Shown piece after piece: positions 34,656 through 42,963 of a stretch of DNA of 64,000 bases (positions are counted from its first letter, which is position 1; every line of letters begins with the position of its first letter). Both the position numbers and the translations under genes were made by a program. This DNA comes from Marinirhabdus sp050859505 (lineage in GTDB: Bacteria; Bacteroidota; Bacteroidia; Flavobacteriales; Flavobacteriaceae). Under the pieces are notes generated by a model. The model made no database searches. It was not told the origin of the DNA and saw only the letters and a program-made list of their open reading frames with translations. The stretch is taken from NCBI RefSeq assembly GCF_050859505.1, contig NZ_CP193934.1:744001-808000 (forward strand), written 5' to 3'.

Positions 34656-35033
34656 TTATTTAACAGCCAAATCTACTGTTCCCAGTGCTGTTACTTCGCC
34701 AATCTTCACCTCAACGTCCTGAAAAGTTTCTACTTTATCAGTAGTTGACGTTGTTATTGTAACGGTATAAATTCCTTCTTCAAAACCTTTGATAAAAAAC
34801 TCTCCATTTTCATCTGTGGTTCCTGTAATCTTTTCTTCAGAATTTGAAGCTATTATTTTAATTTCTGCATTGGGTGCAATTACACTTCCCATAATCGCGC
34901 CGTCGGTTTTAACGGTTAGATTTGCAGTAACGGGTTGTTCAAAATTGCTTTTTTCTTTTGCAGTGTTACTACACGCAAAAACAACCATCATAATTACTAT
35001 TAAAAATGCTCCGTACTTTAATAGGGATTGCAT
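34656..35033 (-). CDS. Lipoprotein with carboxypeptidase-regulatory-like domain
   Basis: About 125 residues from ATG 35033: a hydrophobic signal segment ending in VVFAC (lipobox Cys) followed by a single Ig-like CarboxypepD_reg domain (NLTVKTDGAIMGSVIAPNAEIKIIAS, TTDENGEFFIKGFEEGIYTVTIT). Such domains are peptide- or surface-binding sandwiches. An ATG at 35066 is also in frame and cannot be ruled out, but it puts charged residues in front of the signal segment. Confidence 0.72.
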   Translation of the reverse strand: MQSLLKYGAFLIVIMMVVFACSNTAKEKSNFEQPVTANLTVKTDGAIMGSVIAPNAEIKIIASNSEEKITGTTDENGEFFIKGFEEGIYTVTITTSTTDKVETFQDVEVKIGEVTALGTVDLAVK

Positions 35034-35181
35034 TGTTCTCTGGATTAATAATTTTTCTCTGCTCATGGTTTCTTAAATTTTATAGAGTAAAACTACTAGT
35101 TCACTGGTAGCTTAGGCATCTTGTTAACATTGATTAACGGAATGTTTAACCCCTATTTAACTATACAAAACGTTAAAAAGA

Positions 35182-35208
35182 AAGCGATGTTTGTAACAAA
35201 CATCGCTT
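35182..35208 (-). terminator. Terminator of the DUF4382 gene
   Basis: AAGCGATGTTTG and CAAACATCGCTT form a 12-bp stem around a 3-nt loop. Read on the minus strand it runs into TTCTTTTT, as for a Rho-independent terminator 28 bp after the stop. Confidence 0.85.
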
Positions 35209-35236
35209 GTAAGATTGATTCTATAGAGTATAGGGA

Positions 35237-36022
35237 CTAAAAAACAATTCCATCAACTTCGGTAACTGCGCCAACTCCAACTTCTACGCCAGTAACTACA
35301 ATAGGTGGAAAACCTAAATTTGCATCTGCCTCGTACGTTAAAGTATACGTTCCGGCTGGCACTCCGCTTAGTACAAATATTCCTAAGTTATTTGTAAAAG
35401 CAGAAACTTCAGTGTTACCATTTTCAGCAGTTACTAGTGTTTGAACTCCGGCAGGAAGCACAGCTCCTGTAATGGCACCAGTATTGGCTTCAGTAGAAGC
35501 TCTAATAACTGGTTTTAATAAATAGCCTCCATTTCCTTGCGTTACAATTGATTTGTCCACATCGAAATCTAGAATAAATTCATAGAAGACTCCACCTACC
35601 AAGGTTTCATTTACGTTAATCTTTAATCCAGATTGTTGGGCACTTGGGGTTTGTAGGGGAAAGGTGTCGCCGTCTACAACAATCGTATTATTTTCTCCCA
35701 GAATAAGTCGAATCTGGCTAATATCTCCAGCGGGGATTTCGTCATCTACCAAAAGTACAGAGACACCTCCTGTAAGTTCAAGCAAATCATATACTCCTGC
35801 GTTAATATTACCAATGGCAACTTCTTCTTCACCGCCATTGTAGGTAACTACAACATCTTTCACATCTATAAAAACTGAGTCATAATCTCCGGGGGCATCA
35901 ACTAATTTTACCGATACTCTAGCCATCTCTTGTTCTGAAGTGGTGTTGTCATCATCACCACTGCACGCTACTAGGAAGGCAAGTATACATATACTTGCGA
36001 TTCCAAATACAAATTTTTTCAT
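35237..36022 (-). CDS. DUF4382 lipoprotein, probably surface-exposed
   Basis: A 261-residue lipoprotein: signal peptide ending in LVACSGDDDNTT. The C-S-G-D-D-D start resembles the surface-export signal of flavobacterial lipoproteins. The first part (ARVSVKLVDAPGDYDSVFIDVKDVVVTYN) is the DUF4382 domain; the second half (about 185-261) is a CarboxypepD-regulatory-like sandwich with NTEVSAFTNNLGIFVLSGVPAGTYTLTYEA. No enzyme motif. A terminator follows. Confidence 0.85.
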   Translation of the reverse strand: MKKFVFGIASICILAFLVACSGDDDNTTSEQEMARVSVKLVDAPGDYDSVFIDVKDVVVTYNGGEEEVAIGNINAGVYDLLELTGGVSVLLVDDEIPAGDISQIRLILGENNTIVVDGDTFPLQTPSAQQSGLKINVNETLVGGVFYEFILDFDVDKSIVTQGNGGYLLKPVIRASTEANTGAITGAVLPAGVQTLVTAENGNTEVSAFTNNLGIFVLSGVPAGTYTLTYEADANLGFPPIVVTGVEVGVGAVTEVDGIVF

Positions 36023-36170
36023 TTTTTGTTATTTTAGGTTTGAACCGCAATTATAGTGATTAGTTCTTTTCGCAGAGATTACCTTAACACCTGTTAACAA
36101 TGTAATTAACCTGCGCTTAACTTTAAGATACGTTTCAGAATCGCTACATTTAAGCTGAAAATCTACACCT

Positions 36171-36932
36171 ATGAATATAAAAAACAAAATTGTCCTTATC
36201 ACAGGAGCCACCAGCGGTATTGGTCGTGCTACAGCCTATCTTTTTGCAGAAAATGGCGCCAAACTTATCCTCTGCGGAAGAAGACAAGAACGTTTAGAAA
36301 CCATTGCCAAAGAACTTTCCAAACTAACCGAAGTACACACCCTTCAGTTCGATGTGCGAGACAAGGAAACCGTTTTTAAGAAAATTGAAAGCCTTCCTAA
36401 AGCATTTTCAGAAATAGACATCCTTATCAACAACGCAGGAAATGCACACGGATTAGACTCCATTCAAAACGGAAATGTTGATGATTGGGACGCAATGCTG
36501 GACATTAACGTAAAAGGACTCTTATATGTGAGTAAAGCGGTTTTACCAGTAATGCTTAAAAACAATTCTGGACATATCATCAACATTGGTTCCACCGCAG
36601 GGAAAGAAGTATATCCCAATGGCAATGTGTATTGCGCCAGTAAACACGCGGTAGACGCAATTAACCAAGGGATGCGTCTAGACCTAAATGGAAAAGGAAT
36701 ACACGTAGGCGCCATAAACCCAGGCTTGGTTGAAACAGAATTCAGTGAAGTACGTTTTAAAGGTGACACCGATAGAGCCGAAAAAGTATACCAAAATTTT
36801 ACCCCATTGCGCCCCGAAGATATTGCAGACATCCTATTATTTGCTGTCACCAGACCCCCACACGTTACTATTGCAGATTTAACCGTAATGTGTTTGGATC
36901 AGGCAAGTAGTACTATTGTCAATAAGGCTTAA
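36171..36932 (+). CDS. SDR family oxidoreductase (YdfG-like)
   Basis: A 253-residue classical short-chain dehydrogenase: cofactor motif ITGATSGIGRATA, NNAG (93-96 region), catalytic serine in INIGSTAGKEVYPNG, and Y-x-x-x-K in YCASKHAVDAINQGM. The NADP-preferring arginine follows in CGRRQERLE. The overall likeness is to YdfG-type 3-hydroxy acid/serine dehydrogenases; substrate is not certain. The hairpin at 36941-36959 is close behind its stop and might terminate it. Confidence 0.92.
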   Translation: MNIKNKIVLITGATSGIGRATAYLFAENGAKLILCGRRQERLETIAKELSKLTEVHTLQFDVRDKETVFKKIESLPKAFSEIDILINNAGNAHGLDSIQNGNVDDWDAMLDINVKGLLYVSKAVLPVMLKNNSGHIINIGSTAGKEVYPNGNVYCASKHAVDAINQGMRLDLNGKGIHVGAINPGLVETEFSEVRFKGDTDRAEKVYQNFTPLRPEDIADILLFAVTRPPHVTIADLTVMCLDQASSTIVNKA

Positions 36933-36940
36933 TTATTATA

Positions 36941-36959
36941 GAATTTCCTGCGGAAATTC
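36941..36959 (+). repeat. Hairpin 1 left of the four-helix-bundle cassette
   Basis: GAATTTCCTGCGGAAATTC is a perfect 8-bp stem with a 3-nt loop, followed by TATTGTTATTTC. It shares the plan A-T-T-T-C, GC core, then AT-rich tail with the hairpin repeats at 36965-37010 and 45061-45103, so it may be a worn tandem copy; it could also act as the SDR terminator. Confidence 0.55.
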
Positions 36960-36964
36960 TATTG

Positions 36965-37444
36965 TTATTTCATAAAGCAAGCTTTATTTCTATTTTTTAT
37001 TGATTATTAAAATTATGTCACACTACAAAACATTTGAGGAAATGGAAATTTACGTTTTAGCTCGTAAATTAAGTAACGATGTTTGGGACTTAATAGTTTC
37101 TACACCTTTGGGTAATGATTTTAAGTTAAGAGATCAAATTAATGCATCTTCAGGTTCTGTGGTGGACAATATTGCCGAAGGCTTTGGTCGTGGTGGGAAT
37201 AGAGAATTTATAAATTTCTTAAGCTATTCAAGAGGTTCTTGCCTTGAAACTAGGTCTCAAATTATTAGAGCTTATGATCGAAGACATATATCTTCTGAAG
37301 CCTATCAAGAACTCTATGATGCAACTCTCAACTTAGAAAATCAAATATCACGGTTTATGAACTATTTAAGGATATCAACAAAAAAAGGCTCCAAGTTTGA
37401 TTAATAAATAATAAAAAATTGAAATTGCGAAGCAATTGAAATAA
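36965..37444. mobile_element. Candidate cassette: four-helix-bundle gene flanked by inverted hairpin repeats
   Basis: Left end (36965-37010): TTATTTC, a 7-bp stem (ATAAAGC / GCTTTAT), then an AT tail containing TTTTTTATTGATTATTAA. Right end (37401-37444), read on the minus strand: TTATTTC, a stem (AATTGC / GCAATT), then the tail TTTTTTATTATTTATTAA. The two tails agree at about 20 of 23 positions in inverted orientation, although the hairpin arms differ in sequence and keep only their pairing. Inside is a single gene. Known standalone or 23S rRNA-intervening-sequence genes of this protein family are also bracketed by inverted repeats. No transposase is present, so the element would be mobilised in trans if it moves at all. 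Confidence 0.5.
37015..37404 (+). CDS. Four-helix-bundle protein (S23/IVS-type)
   Basis: From ATG 37015 the protein has 129 residues and the typical S23/IVP layout: FEEMEIYVLARKLSNDVWDLI (helix 1), NDFKLRDQINASSGSVVDNIAEGFGRGGNREFINFLSYSRGSCLETRSQIIRAYDRRHIS and the last helix up to FMNYLRI. The family name comes from reading frames in 23S rRNA intervening sequences; DGR accessory protein Avd has the same fold. It oligomerises into a basic barrel that binds nucleic acid in studied members. Its role in stand-alone genes is unknown. The frame lies inside inverted repeats. The upstream start at 37000 is in the repeat and was rejected. Confidence 0.9.
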   Translation: MSHYKTFEEMEIYVLARKLSNDVWDLIVSTPLGNDFKLRDQINASSGSVVDNIAEGFGRGGNREFINFLSYSRGSCLETRSQIIRAYDRRHISSEAYQELYDATLNLENQISRFMNYLRISTKKGSKFD

Positions 37445-37447
37445 AAA

Positions 37448-38584
37448 ATGATTAACAAACGCCTCTTAATCAAAAACCTCCTAGCTCACAACGATGAGAG
37501 CAGTTTCTATGATAAAAAACGAAAAATAGACCTGGGCAGTAAAGAAGGAAAGGCGAAGTTTTTAAAACACATTTGCGCGCTTAGCAATAGCAATCCAAAG
37601 AACAATAGCTTTATCGTAATTGGTGTGGAAGATGAAGGCAACGAAATAAGGGGTGTCGATTTTTTTGACGATAGCAAACTACAAAATTTAATCAATGCGT
37701 ATTTAACCAATGCACCTATTATTTCATATGAGAACGTTATGTTTCCGCACTTGTCAGAAGACAAAGTAGTAGGCTTAGTAACCATTAGGCCAACTGGCGA
37801 AATCACTTCCTTGCGAAAGAATATCTGGAAGTATTGGGGTGGTTCTATCTTTCTTCGGGATGGAAGTATTTCTATGCCAAAAGACTTTGATATTGTGATT
37901 AAAGACGTGAATTCTGAAATCGTTCGTGCCATTGAAACGAAAGCCAAAAATAATATTGAATTAACACTGGACGGCGTAATAGATTTTATAAACAACCGTC
38001 ATTCTGAACTTGAAGCACACTATAAAGTATTTAAAGAAATTTTTGTGCTTTGTTGGGCGGGACAAACCAAACAGATAAAGGGAAAAACCTATTATTCTCG
38101 TGTAGATATTGAATTGATTAACGAGCAGGTAAAATTATTTTATTCGGCCTTGGACGATGTGAGTATTGCTTATACAGATGATTATTTTAAAATTACTGAG
38201 TATGTAAGCTTAGGGTTAAATAATCAATTTCAATATTATCCGTTGGAAGAAGTAACTATAGATTTTAAGGAAAACGGATTTTACAATATAGAAACGCAAT
38301 TAATTTTTGAGGCGCCAAAATTCAACAAAAAGACGTTGTTTCATATTTATAATTCGAATAATGCCTTGCTCGAAAAACTTCAGAAAAATATCCCACTACG
38401 CCCTTCCGAAGAAAAAGATGTAGAGAATTTATCCGAAACCTACCTCATATGCTATCTCAACGATTTTACTGAAGCCAAAGAAAAACTCTACGACGCAAAA
38501 CCCTACCTAAAAACCATAGGCGGCAAGACCTACCAAACCTTTAAGGAAAGCGTGCGGATTTTAAGAAAAGTGAGGTATAATTAA
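37448..38584 (+). CDS. AlbA_2 / Schlafen-type domain protein
   Basis: A 378-residue protein. The first 150 residues match the AlbA_2 (Schlafen-like) domain: a start with DESSFYDKKRKIDLGSKEGKAKFLKHICALSNSNPKNNSFIVIGVEDEGNEIRGV, where the E-S-S-F and I-G-V-E-D strands are typical. The remaining part (about 160-378) is not recognised. AlbA_2 proteins are often called ATP-binding or transcriptional regulators, without proof; a nucleic-acid function is plausible. It starts 3 bp after the right end of the four-helix cassette. Confidence 0.72.
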   Translation: MINKRLLIKNLLAHNDESSFYDKKRKIDLGSKEGKAKFLKHICALSNSNPKNNSFIVIGVEDEGNEIRGVDFFDDSKLQNLINAYLTNAPIISYENVMFPHLSEDKVVGLVTIRPTGEITSLRKNIWKYWGGSIFLRDGSISMPKDFDIVIKDVNSEIVRAIETKAKNNIELTLDGVIDFINNRHSELEAHYKVFKEIFVLCWAGQTKQIKGKTYYSRVDIELINEQVKLFYSALDDVSIAYTDDYFKITEYVSLGLNNQFQYYPLEEVTIDFKENGFYNIETQLIFEAPKFNKKTLFHIYNSNNALLEKLQKNIPLRPSEEKDVENLSETYLICYLNDFTEAKEKLYDAKPYLKTIGGKTYQTFKESVRILRKVRYN

Positions 38585-38715
38585 AGCACTTTTTCTTTTA
38601 TTTTTATATGAATTACTAAAATTCTACTTGAATTCTGTCGTAAATCATAGATACAAATTGAGACTCAAGTTATTATTTTAGTACCTTTAAAATCCTAATT
38701 TAAAAAAACAACCTC

Positions 38716-39858
38716 ATGGGCATCTTCGATAAGATAAAAGAAAAATTAAGTCATGAATTTATTGACATCATTGAGTGGCTGGACTATACAGATGACACCA
38801 TTTGTCATCGATTTGAACGCTACCAAAACGAAATTAAAAACAACGCCAAACTCATTGTTCGTGAAGGGCAAACAGCTGTTTTTATAAATGAAGGACAACT
38901 GGCAGATGTCTTTAAACCGGGCACCTACACACTAAGCACACAAAACCTTCCAATACTTACTACGTTAAAAGGGTGGAAATACGGTTTTGACAGCCCGTTT
39001 AAAGCCGAAGTATACTTTGTAAACACTCACCTCTTCACAGACGAAAAATGGGGAACCAAAAACCCAATTACTCTAAACGATGATAGATTTGGCTTGGTCG
39101 AAATACGAGCGTTTGGTACGTATGCCTTCAAAATTAGCGATGCCGGAAAGTTTGTAGTAGATATTGTTGGAACCGATAACAACTTCACCAATTTCGAAAT
39201 TAACGAACACTTAAAGAGCTTAATCGCTACGCGTTTTACAGACACCGTAGGTGAAGCTAATCTTCCTATAGAATTATATGCAGCCAACACCACTGAACTT
39301 TCGGAAACGTGCAAAAGCGTAATGGAGCCGGAGTTTGAAAGTGTAGGGATTTCATTAGAAAAATTTTATATTGAAAACGTCTCCATGCCCGAAGATCTCA
39401 AGAAAGAAATCTTTGAGTACAGCCGTTTGGACAAATTAGACTTAGACAAACTCACCAAATTTAAAACTGCCAAAGCTATTGAGGCTGCCGCAGCCAACGA
39501 AGGTGGTACCGCTGGTGCAGGAATGGGTATGGGTATGGGCTTTGTGCTAGCACAACAAATGGGCGGTATGATGAGCCCACAAATGGGAGGCCAACAGCAA
39601 GCTCCCGCACAGCAGCAAATGGGAGGCGCCATGCCTCCGCCAATGCCCGCCGCCGTGCAGTATTTTTATTCAGCCAATGGCCAACAAGCGGGACCCGTAG
39701 GTTTTGACCAATTACGAGCGCTGTTTGCCAACAGAACGATCAATAAAGACAGCTTAGTCTGGAAGCAAGGCATGCAAAGTTGGACAGCTTTAAACGAAGT
39801 AGCAGAGTTGAAAGCATTCTTAGGAGGTAACACGCCACCGCCTTTGCCAAGTAACTAA
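38716..39858 (+). CDS. SPFH and GYF_2 domain protein (YdjI-like)
   Basis: A 380-residue protein: residues 1-250 form an SPFH-type domain of the bacterial COG4260 (YdjI) group, with YQNEIKNNAKLIVREGQTAVFINEGQLADVFKPGTYTLST; then a Gly/Met/Gln-rich linker (about 255-315), and a C-terminal GYF_2 domain at about 318-372 (QYFYSANGQQAGPVGFDQLRALF, DSLVWKQGMQSWTALNEV). SPFH proteins form oligomeric membrane scaffolds; GYF_2 binds proline-rich peptides. The next gene encodes its usual zinc-ribbon neighbour. Confidence 0.9.
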   Translation: MGIFDKIKEKLSHEFIDIIEWLDYTDDTICHRFERYQNEIKNNAKLIVREGQTAVFINEGQLADVFKPGTYTLSTQNLPILTTLKGWKYGFDSPFKAEVYFVNTHLFTDEKWGTKNPITLNDDRFGLVEIRAFGTYAFKISDAGKFVVDIVGTDNNFTNFEINEHLKSLIATRFTDTVGEANLPIELYAANTTELSETCKSVMEPEFESVGISLEKFYIENVSMPEDLKKEIFEYSRLDKLDLDKLTKFKTAKAIEAAAANEGGTAGAGMGMGMGFVLAQQMGGMMSPQMGGQQQAPAQQQMGGAMPPPMPAAVQYFYSANGQQAGPVGFDQLRALFANRTINKDSLVWKQGMQSWTALNEVAELKAFLGGNTPPPLPSN

Positions 39859-39885
39859 GCTATTTTGAACATAAGGATAAAGGCT

Positions 39886-39955
39886 CCTTCCCCTAGCGGG
39901 GGAAGGTGTCTCAGCTAAGCTAAGACGGAAGGGGTAACGCTAGCGGAGCGCCCCT
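39886..39955. repeat. GC-rich dispersed repeat between the SPFH and zinc-ribbon genes
   Basis: CCTTCCCC (39886-39893) pairs with GGGGAAGG (39899-39906), and a second CGCTAGCG palindrome and GGGG/CCCC arms follow. The block is far richer in G and C than its surroundings and has no coding potential; such spacer repeats recur at 54860-55032, 57497-57605 and 58548-58592. Confidence 0.55.
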
Positions 39956-39988
39956 GTAAAAGCAATATTTTCAAATAACAATAAACGA

Positions 39989-41080
39989 GTGCAACCAACC
40001 CCCCAACAAACATCCGAACTCAAAAAATCCTGCATTAATTGTGGAGCAGAGCTTCGGTATGCGCCGGGAACTACGGAACTTAAATGTGAGTATTGTGGTT
40101 ATACACAGGATATTCCACCCGCATTGAATGCATTTCAAGAGTTGGAACTTAACAACTATCTTTCAGAATTAGGTGCGCAATCGCATAGTGAGCAAATTAC
40201 TATGTTGCATTGTAAGAATTGTGGTGCTAACCAGCACGTAGAAGAAAACTACAAATCGCTGCATTGCGTGTATTGTACTATGCCTTTAGTAGTAGAGGAT
40301 GCCTATAAGGACGACTGGATTTTACCAGGAGCTGTTTTACCCTTTCAGTTAGACCAGAAAAAAGCACATCAAATCTTTAAAAAATGGGTAGATGGACTTT
40401 GGTGGGCGCCCAATAAACTTAAAAAAGCCTCGCTAGATCCACAACATACGAAAGGATTGTATGCACCTTTTTGGACATTCGATGCGCAATTGTACGCAAA
40501 ATATACGGGACAACGTGGCGAATATTACTACGTAACTAAAACCGTGGGAAGTGGTAAAAACAGAAGAACCGTCCAAGAAAGACGGACGCGTTGGTATCCA
40601 GCTGCTGGAACTGTTTCTGGATTTGTGGATGATACGCTCATTAAAGCTTCGGAACAAAAAACGGGCGTCATTCCCAAAAAAGTTGCGCTATGGGATTTAA
40701 AAAAACTAGAAACCTTTCAAAGTGGATTCCTAGCTGGTTTTGTCACCGAAAAATATACTATTCCTTTAAAAGATGGCCATTTAGAAGCTACTAATGAAGC
40801 CCGTAATATCGCCGAGCGATGGGCACGAAGGGACATTGGTGGCGATACACAAAGAGTTTCATCTATAAGTATGAAGCTTTCCGAAGAGAAATTTAAGCAC
40901 ATTCTACTTCCTGTTTATATAAGCGCGTATCAATTTAAAGGAAAACGCTATAACTTTTTTGTGAATGGACAGTCTGGTATCATTTCTGGACAACGACCCT
41001 ATTCTTTCTGGAAGATTTTCTTCTTTGTATTGTTTAGTATAGCAATTCTGGGTACTATTATTTATTTTCTGAACCAATAA
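39989..41080 (+). CDS. Membrane-anchored double zinc-ribbon protein
   Basis: A 363-residue protein starting at GTG 39989. Two zinc ribbons: SCINCGAELRYAPGTTELKCEYCGY (about 14-38) and HCKNCGANQHVEENYKSLHCVYC (about 74-97). A middle domain (about 105-325) contains GLWWAPNKLKKASLDPQHTKGLYAPFWTFDAQLYAKYTGQRGEYYYV, and the C-terminus is a single membrane helix (FFVLFSIAILGTIIYFL). Proteins of this type, loosely labelled as zinc-ribbon replication-factor relatives, accompany SPFH/YdjI proteins in many bacteria. The two probably form one membrane complex; its job is unknown. Confidence 0.85.
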   Translation: MQPTPQQTSELKKSCINCGAELRYAPGTTELKCEYCGYTQDIPPALNAFQELELNNYLSELGAQSHSEQITMLHCKNCGANQHVEENYKSLHCVYCTMPLVVEDAYKDDWILPGAVLPFQLDQKKAHQIFKKWVDGLWWAPNKLKKASLDPQHTKGLYAPFWTFDAQLYAKYTGQRGEYYYVTKTVGSGKNRRTVQERRTRWYPAAGTVSGFVDDTLIKASEQKTGVIPKKVALWDLKKLETFQSGFLAGFVTEKYTIPLKDGHLEATNEARNIAERWARRDIGGDTQRVSSISMKLSEEKFKHILLPVYISAYQFKGKRYNFFVNGQSGIISGQRPYSFWKIFFFVLFSIAILGTIIYFLNQ

Positions 41081-41093
41081 GAACTTAGCACAT

Positions 41094-41116
41094 ATACCCC
41101 TTAATGGGTATTTTTT
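41094..41116 (+). terminator. Terminator after the zinc-ribbon gene
   Basis: ATACCC and GGGTAT pair around a 6-nt loop and are followed by six T residues, 14 bp after the stop. It resembles the terminator after nadD. Confidence 0.75.
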
Positions 41117-41133
41117 CTTAGTAATCGTTTAAG

Positions 41134-41141
41134 TATCTTTA
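41134..41141 (+). promoter_or_regulatory. Candidate -7 box of the T9SS cargo gene
   Basis: TATCTTTA differs in one base from TAnnTTTG and lies 19 bp before the ATG at 41161. Confidence 0.3.
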
Positions 41142-41160
41142 TGTTACAAAACAAACAGTC

Positions 41161-42177
41161 ATGAAAACACAGCTATTTATAGTGTCTATTCTTCTTCTGG
41201 TTAGCAACATAGGTTCTTCACAATGTACTGTAGATAGTTTTGTACAGGATAATTACCTTACAGATGCGTGGACCATGGTATTCAGAGAATTTGCAAACGA
41301 CCCTACACATCCAGATTATAATGTGCCCTTACTAGATGTAGAAAATACCCTCCCATATCTTGAAAAAATTTCTGCAGTATACAACCTTGTTGCTACGAAT
41401 CCGGTAGCCGACTCTATATTCAATAAGTTTGAAATCCATGTAAACCAGCGTCACCCAGAAGACATTGCCTTTGGAGAACTATTTTTTGAAGTAGGAGAAA
41501 ATGTGAGCTGGGTACAGGATTTTATAGACACTGGTATTTCGGGAGTACCTGCCTTAGACCAATTAATGGCAGACTATCAATTTACTATTACAAGCATTTC
41601 CATAGTTGATCCTCCAGGTAATTTTTCATTCAAAATTAACTCTACCATTCCTTATCTAAATCATTTTGCGCTTCTGGATGATTTTAGTAATGTGGATGAT
41701 ATAGAATCTGTTTCTCCTGGACAGGGTGCAGGATTTAATTACAATGGGATTCCTTTTCAAATAAACGGTGAAGACGTCGTAGCTACAAATATTATATCAA
41801 ATAGTGAAGGACTTAAATTTTCTCTTCATGTGGATTTTTGTGGTACTACGTGCGAAATCTCTAAAGGCTGGGATGTGTTTATTTCTAAGGATTGCTCGCA
41901 GGTAACTATTGAAGAAATACTAATTTTAAACAATCCTGATTTTACAAAGACAACTTTTAATATATATCCAAACCCTGTAAATGAAAAGCTTATCGTTAAA
42001 GCAAAGAATGCTTCTATAACAGCAGTAACTATCTTTTCAGCAACGGGTACTATAATTAGCAGCAATAATCACTATTCTGAAAGCATAGATGTTTCATCCC
42101 TATCAGCAGGATTGTATTTTATTGAATTTGTTTCTTCTGAAGGTCAAAAATATATTTATAAATTTCTGAAAAAATAG
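41161..42177 (+). CDS. T9SS type A sorting domain protein
   Basis: A 338-residue secreted protein. A Sec signal peptide (MKTQLFIVSILLLVSNIGSSQC) is followed by an unrecognised mature domain with several cysteines and aromatic strands, then a C-terminal type A sorting domain of about 70 residues: FNIYPNPVNEKLIVKAKNAS, ISSNNHYSESIDVSSLSAGLYFIEF and YKFLKK. Such cargo crosses the outer membrane by the type IX secretion system, of which PorZ at the left edge is a component. The mature domain shows no enzyme motif. Confidence 0.92.
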   Translation: MKTQLFIVSILLLVSNIGSSQCTVDSFVQDNYLTDAWTMVFREFANDPTHPDYNVPLLDVENTLPYLEKISAVYNLVATNPVADSIFNKFEIHVNQRHPEDIAFGELFFEVGENVSWVQDFIDTGISGVPALDQLMADYQFTITSISIVDPPGNFSFKINSTIPYLNHFALLDDFSNVDDIESVSPGQGAGFNYNGIPFQINGEDVVATNIISNSEGLKFSLHVDFCGTTCEISKGWDVFISKDCSQVTIEEILILNNPDFTKTTFNIYPNPVNEKLIVKAKNASITAVTIFSATGTIISSNNHYSESIDVSSLSAGLYFIEFVSSEGQKYIYKFLKK

Positions 42178-42237
42178 CCGTCAGTTCCACCTCAATGCTT
42201 TTATTTTGATTGTCAATAATTTTTTTAATGTTACGAC

Positions 42238-42963
42238 ATGAGAATAGTAGTTGTAGGGGACATACACGGAGGGTTGCGCGCTTTGGAACAGGTTTTGAAC
42301 TATGTGAAACCTTCGGAAAAAGACACCTTTATTTTTTTGGGTGATTATGTAGACGGCTGGAGTGACAACGCGGAAACCATTCGGTTTTTAATTTCTTTTG
42401 CCGAAAATTACAACTGTATTTTTTTACGAGGGAATCATGATGAGTTACTCTATAACTATTTAAAAGGAAAAGAAACCAGCCCTATGTGGTTAAATCACGG
42501 TGGCGAATCCAGCATAAAAAGCTATGCAAAACTTTCCGAAGCTGAAATTGACGAGCACCTTCAGTTTTTTGAACGTTTAGAAAATTTCCACATAGATTCT
42601 CAAAACCGATGTTACTTACACGCAGGATTTACCGATCAAAAAGGGCCTGCATTTGAATATTTTGAGAATATGGTGTATTGGGATAGGACGTTATGGGAAA
42701 TGGTATGTGCCTTGGATGATTCTATTTCAACTGAAAGTGATATCTATCCAAAACGATTAAAGCTTTTTAAAGAAATTTATATTGGGCATACGCCTGTTTT
42801 CAGAATAGGAAAAGAGGTGCCTGCCAATTTTGCAAACGTTTGGAATGTTGATACGGGAGCCGCTTTTAAAGGAAGGCTTTCCATGATGGATGTGGACACC
42901 AAAGAAATATGGCAAAGTGATCCTGTCTGGAAATTGTACCCTGATGAAACAGGAAGAAATTAA
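42238..42963 (+). CDS. PPP-family metallophosphatase
   Basis: A 241-residue phosphatase with the PPP metal-ligand blocks VVGDIHGGLRALEQV, FLGDYVDGWSDNAET and FLRGNHDELLYN, and a late IYIGHTPVF plus NVDTGAAFKGRL. The size and order match small bacterial serine/threonine or diadenosine tetraphosphate hydrolases; the substrate cannot be told apart by eye. The stop overlaps the stop of the convergent 42960 lipoprotein gene by 4 bp. Confidence 0.9.
   Translation: MRIVVVGDIHGGLRALEQVLNYVKPSEKDTFIFLGDYVDGWSDNAETIRFLISFAENYNCIFLRGNHDELLYNYLKGKETSPMWLNHGGESSIKSYAKLSEAEIDEHLQFFERLENFHIDSQNRCYLHAGFTDQKGPAFEYFENMVYWDRTLWEMVCALDDSISTESDIYPKRLKLFKEIYIGHTPVFRIGKEVPANFANVWNVDTGAAFKGRLSMMDVDTKEIWQSDPVWKLYPDETGRN

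Noticed and set aside
36941..36959. Hairpin 1 as a certain outer end of the four-helix cassette
   Set aside because: Its stem has GC-core TGC and lies close behind the SDR stop, so a plain terminator is as likely; it was kept separate from the cassette limits.
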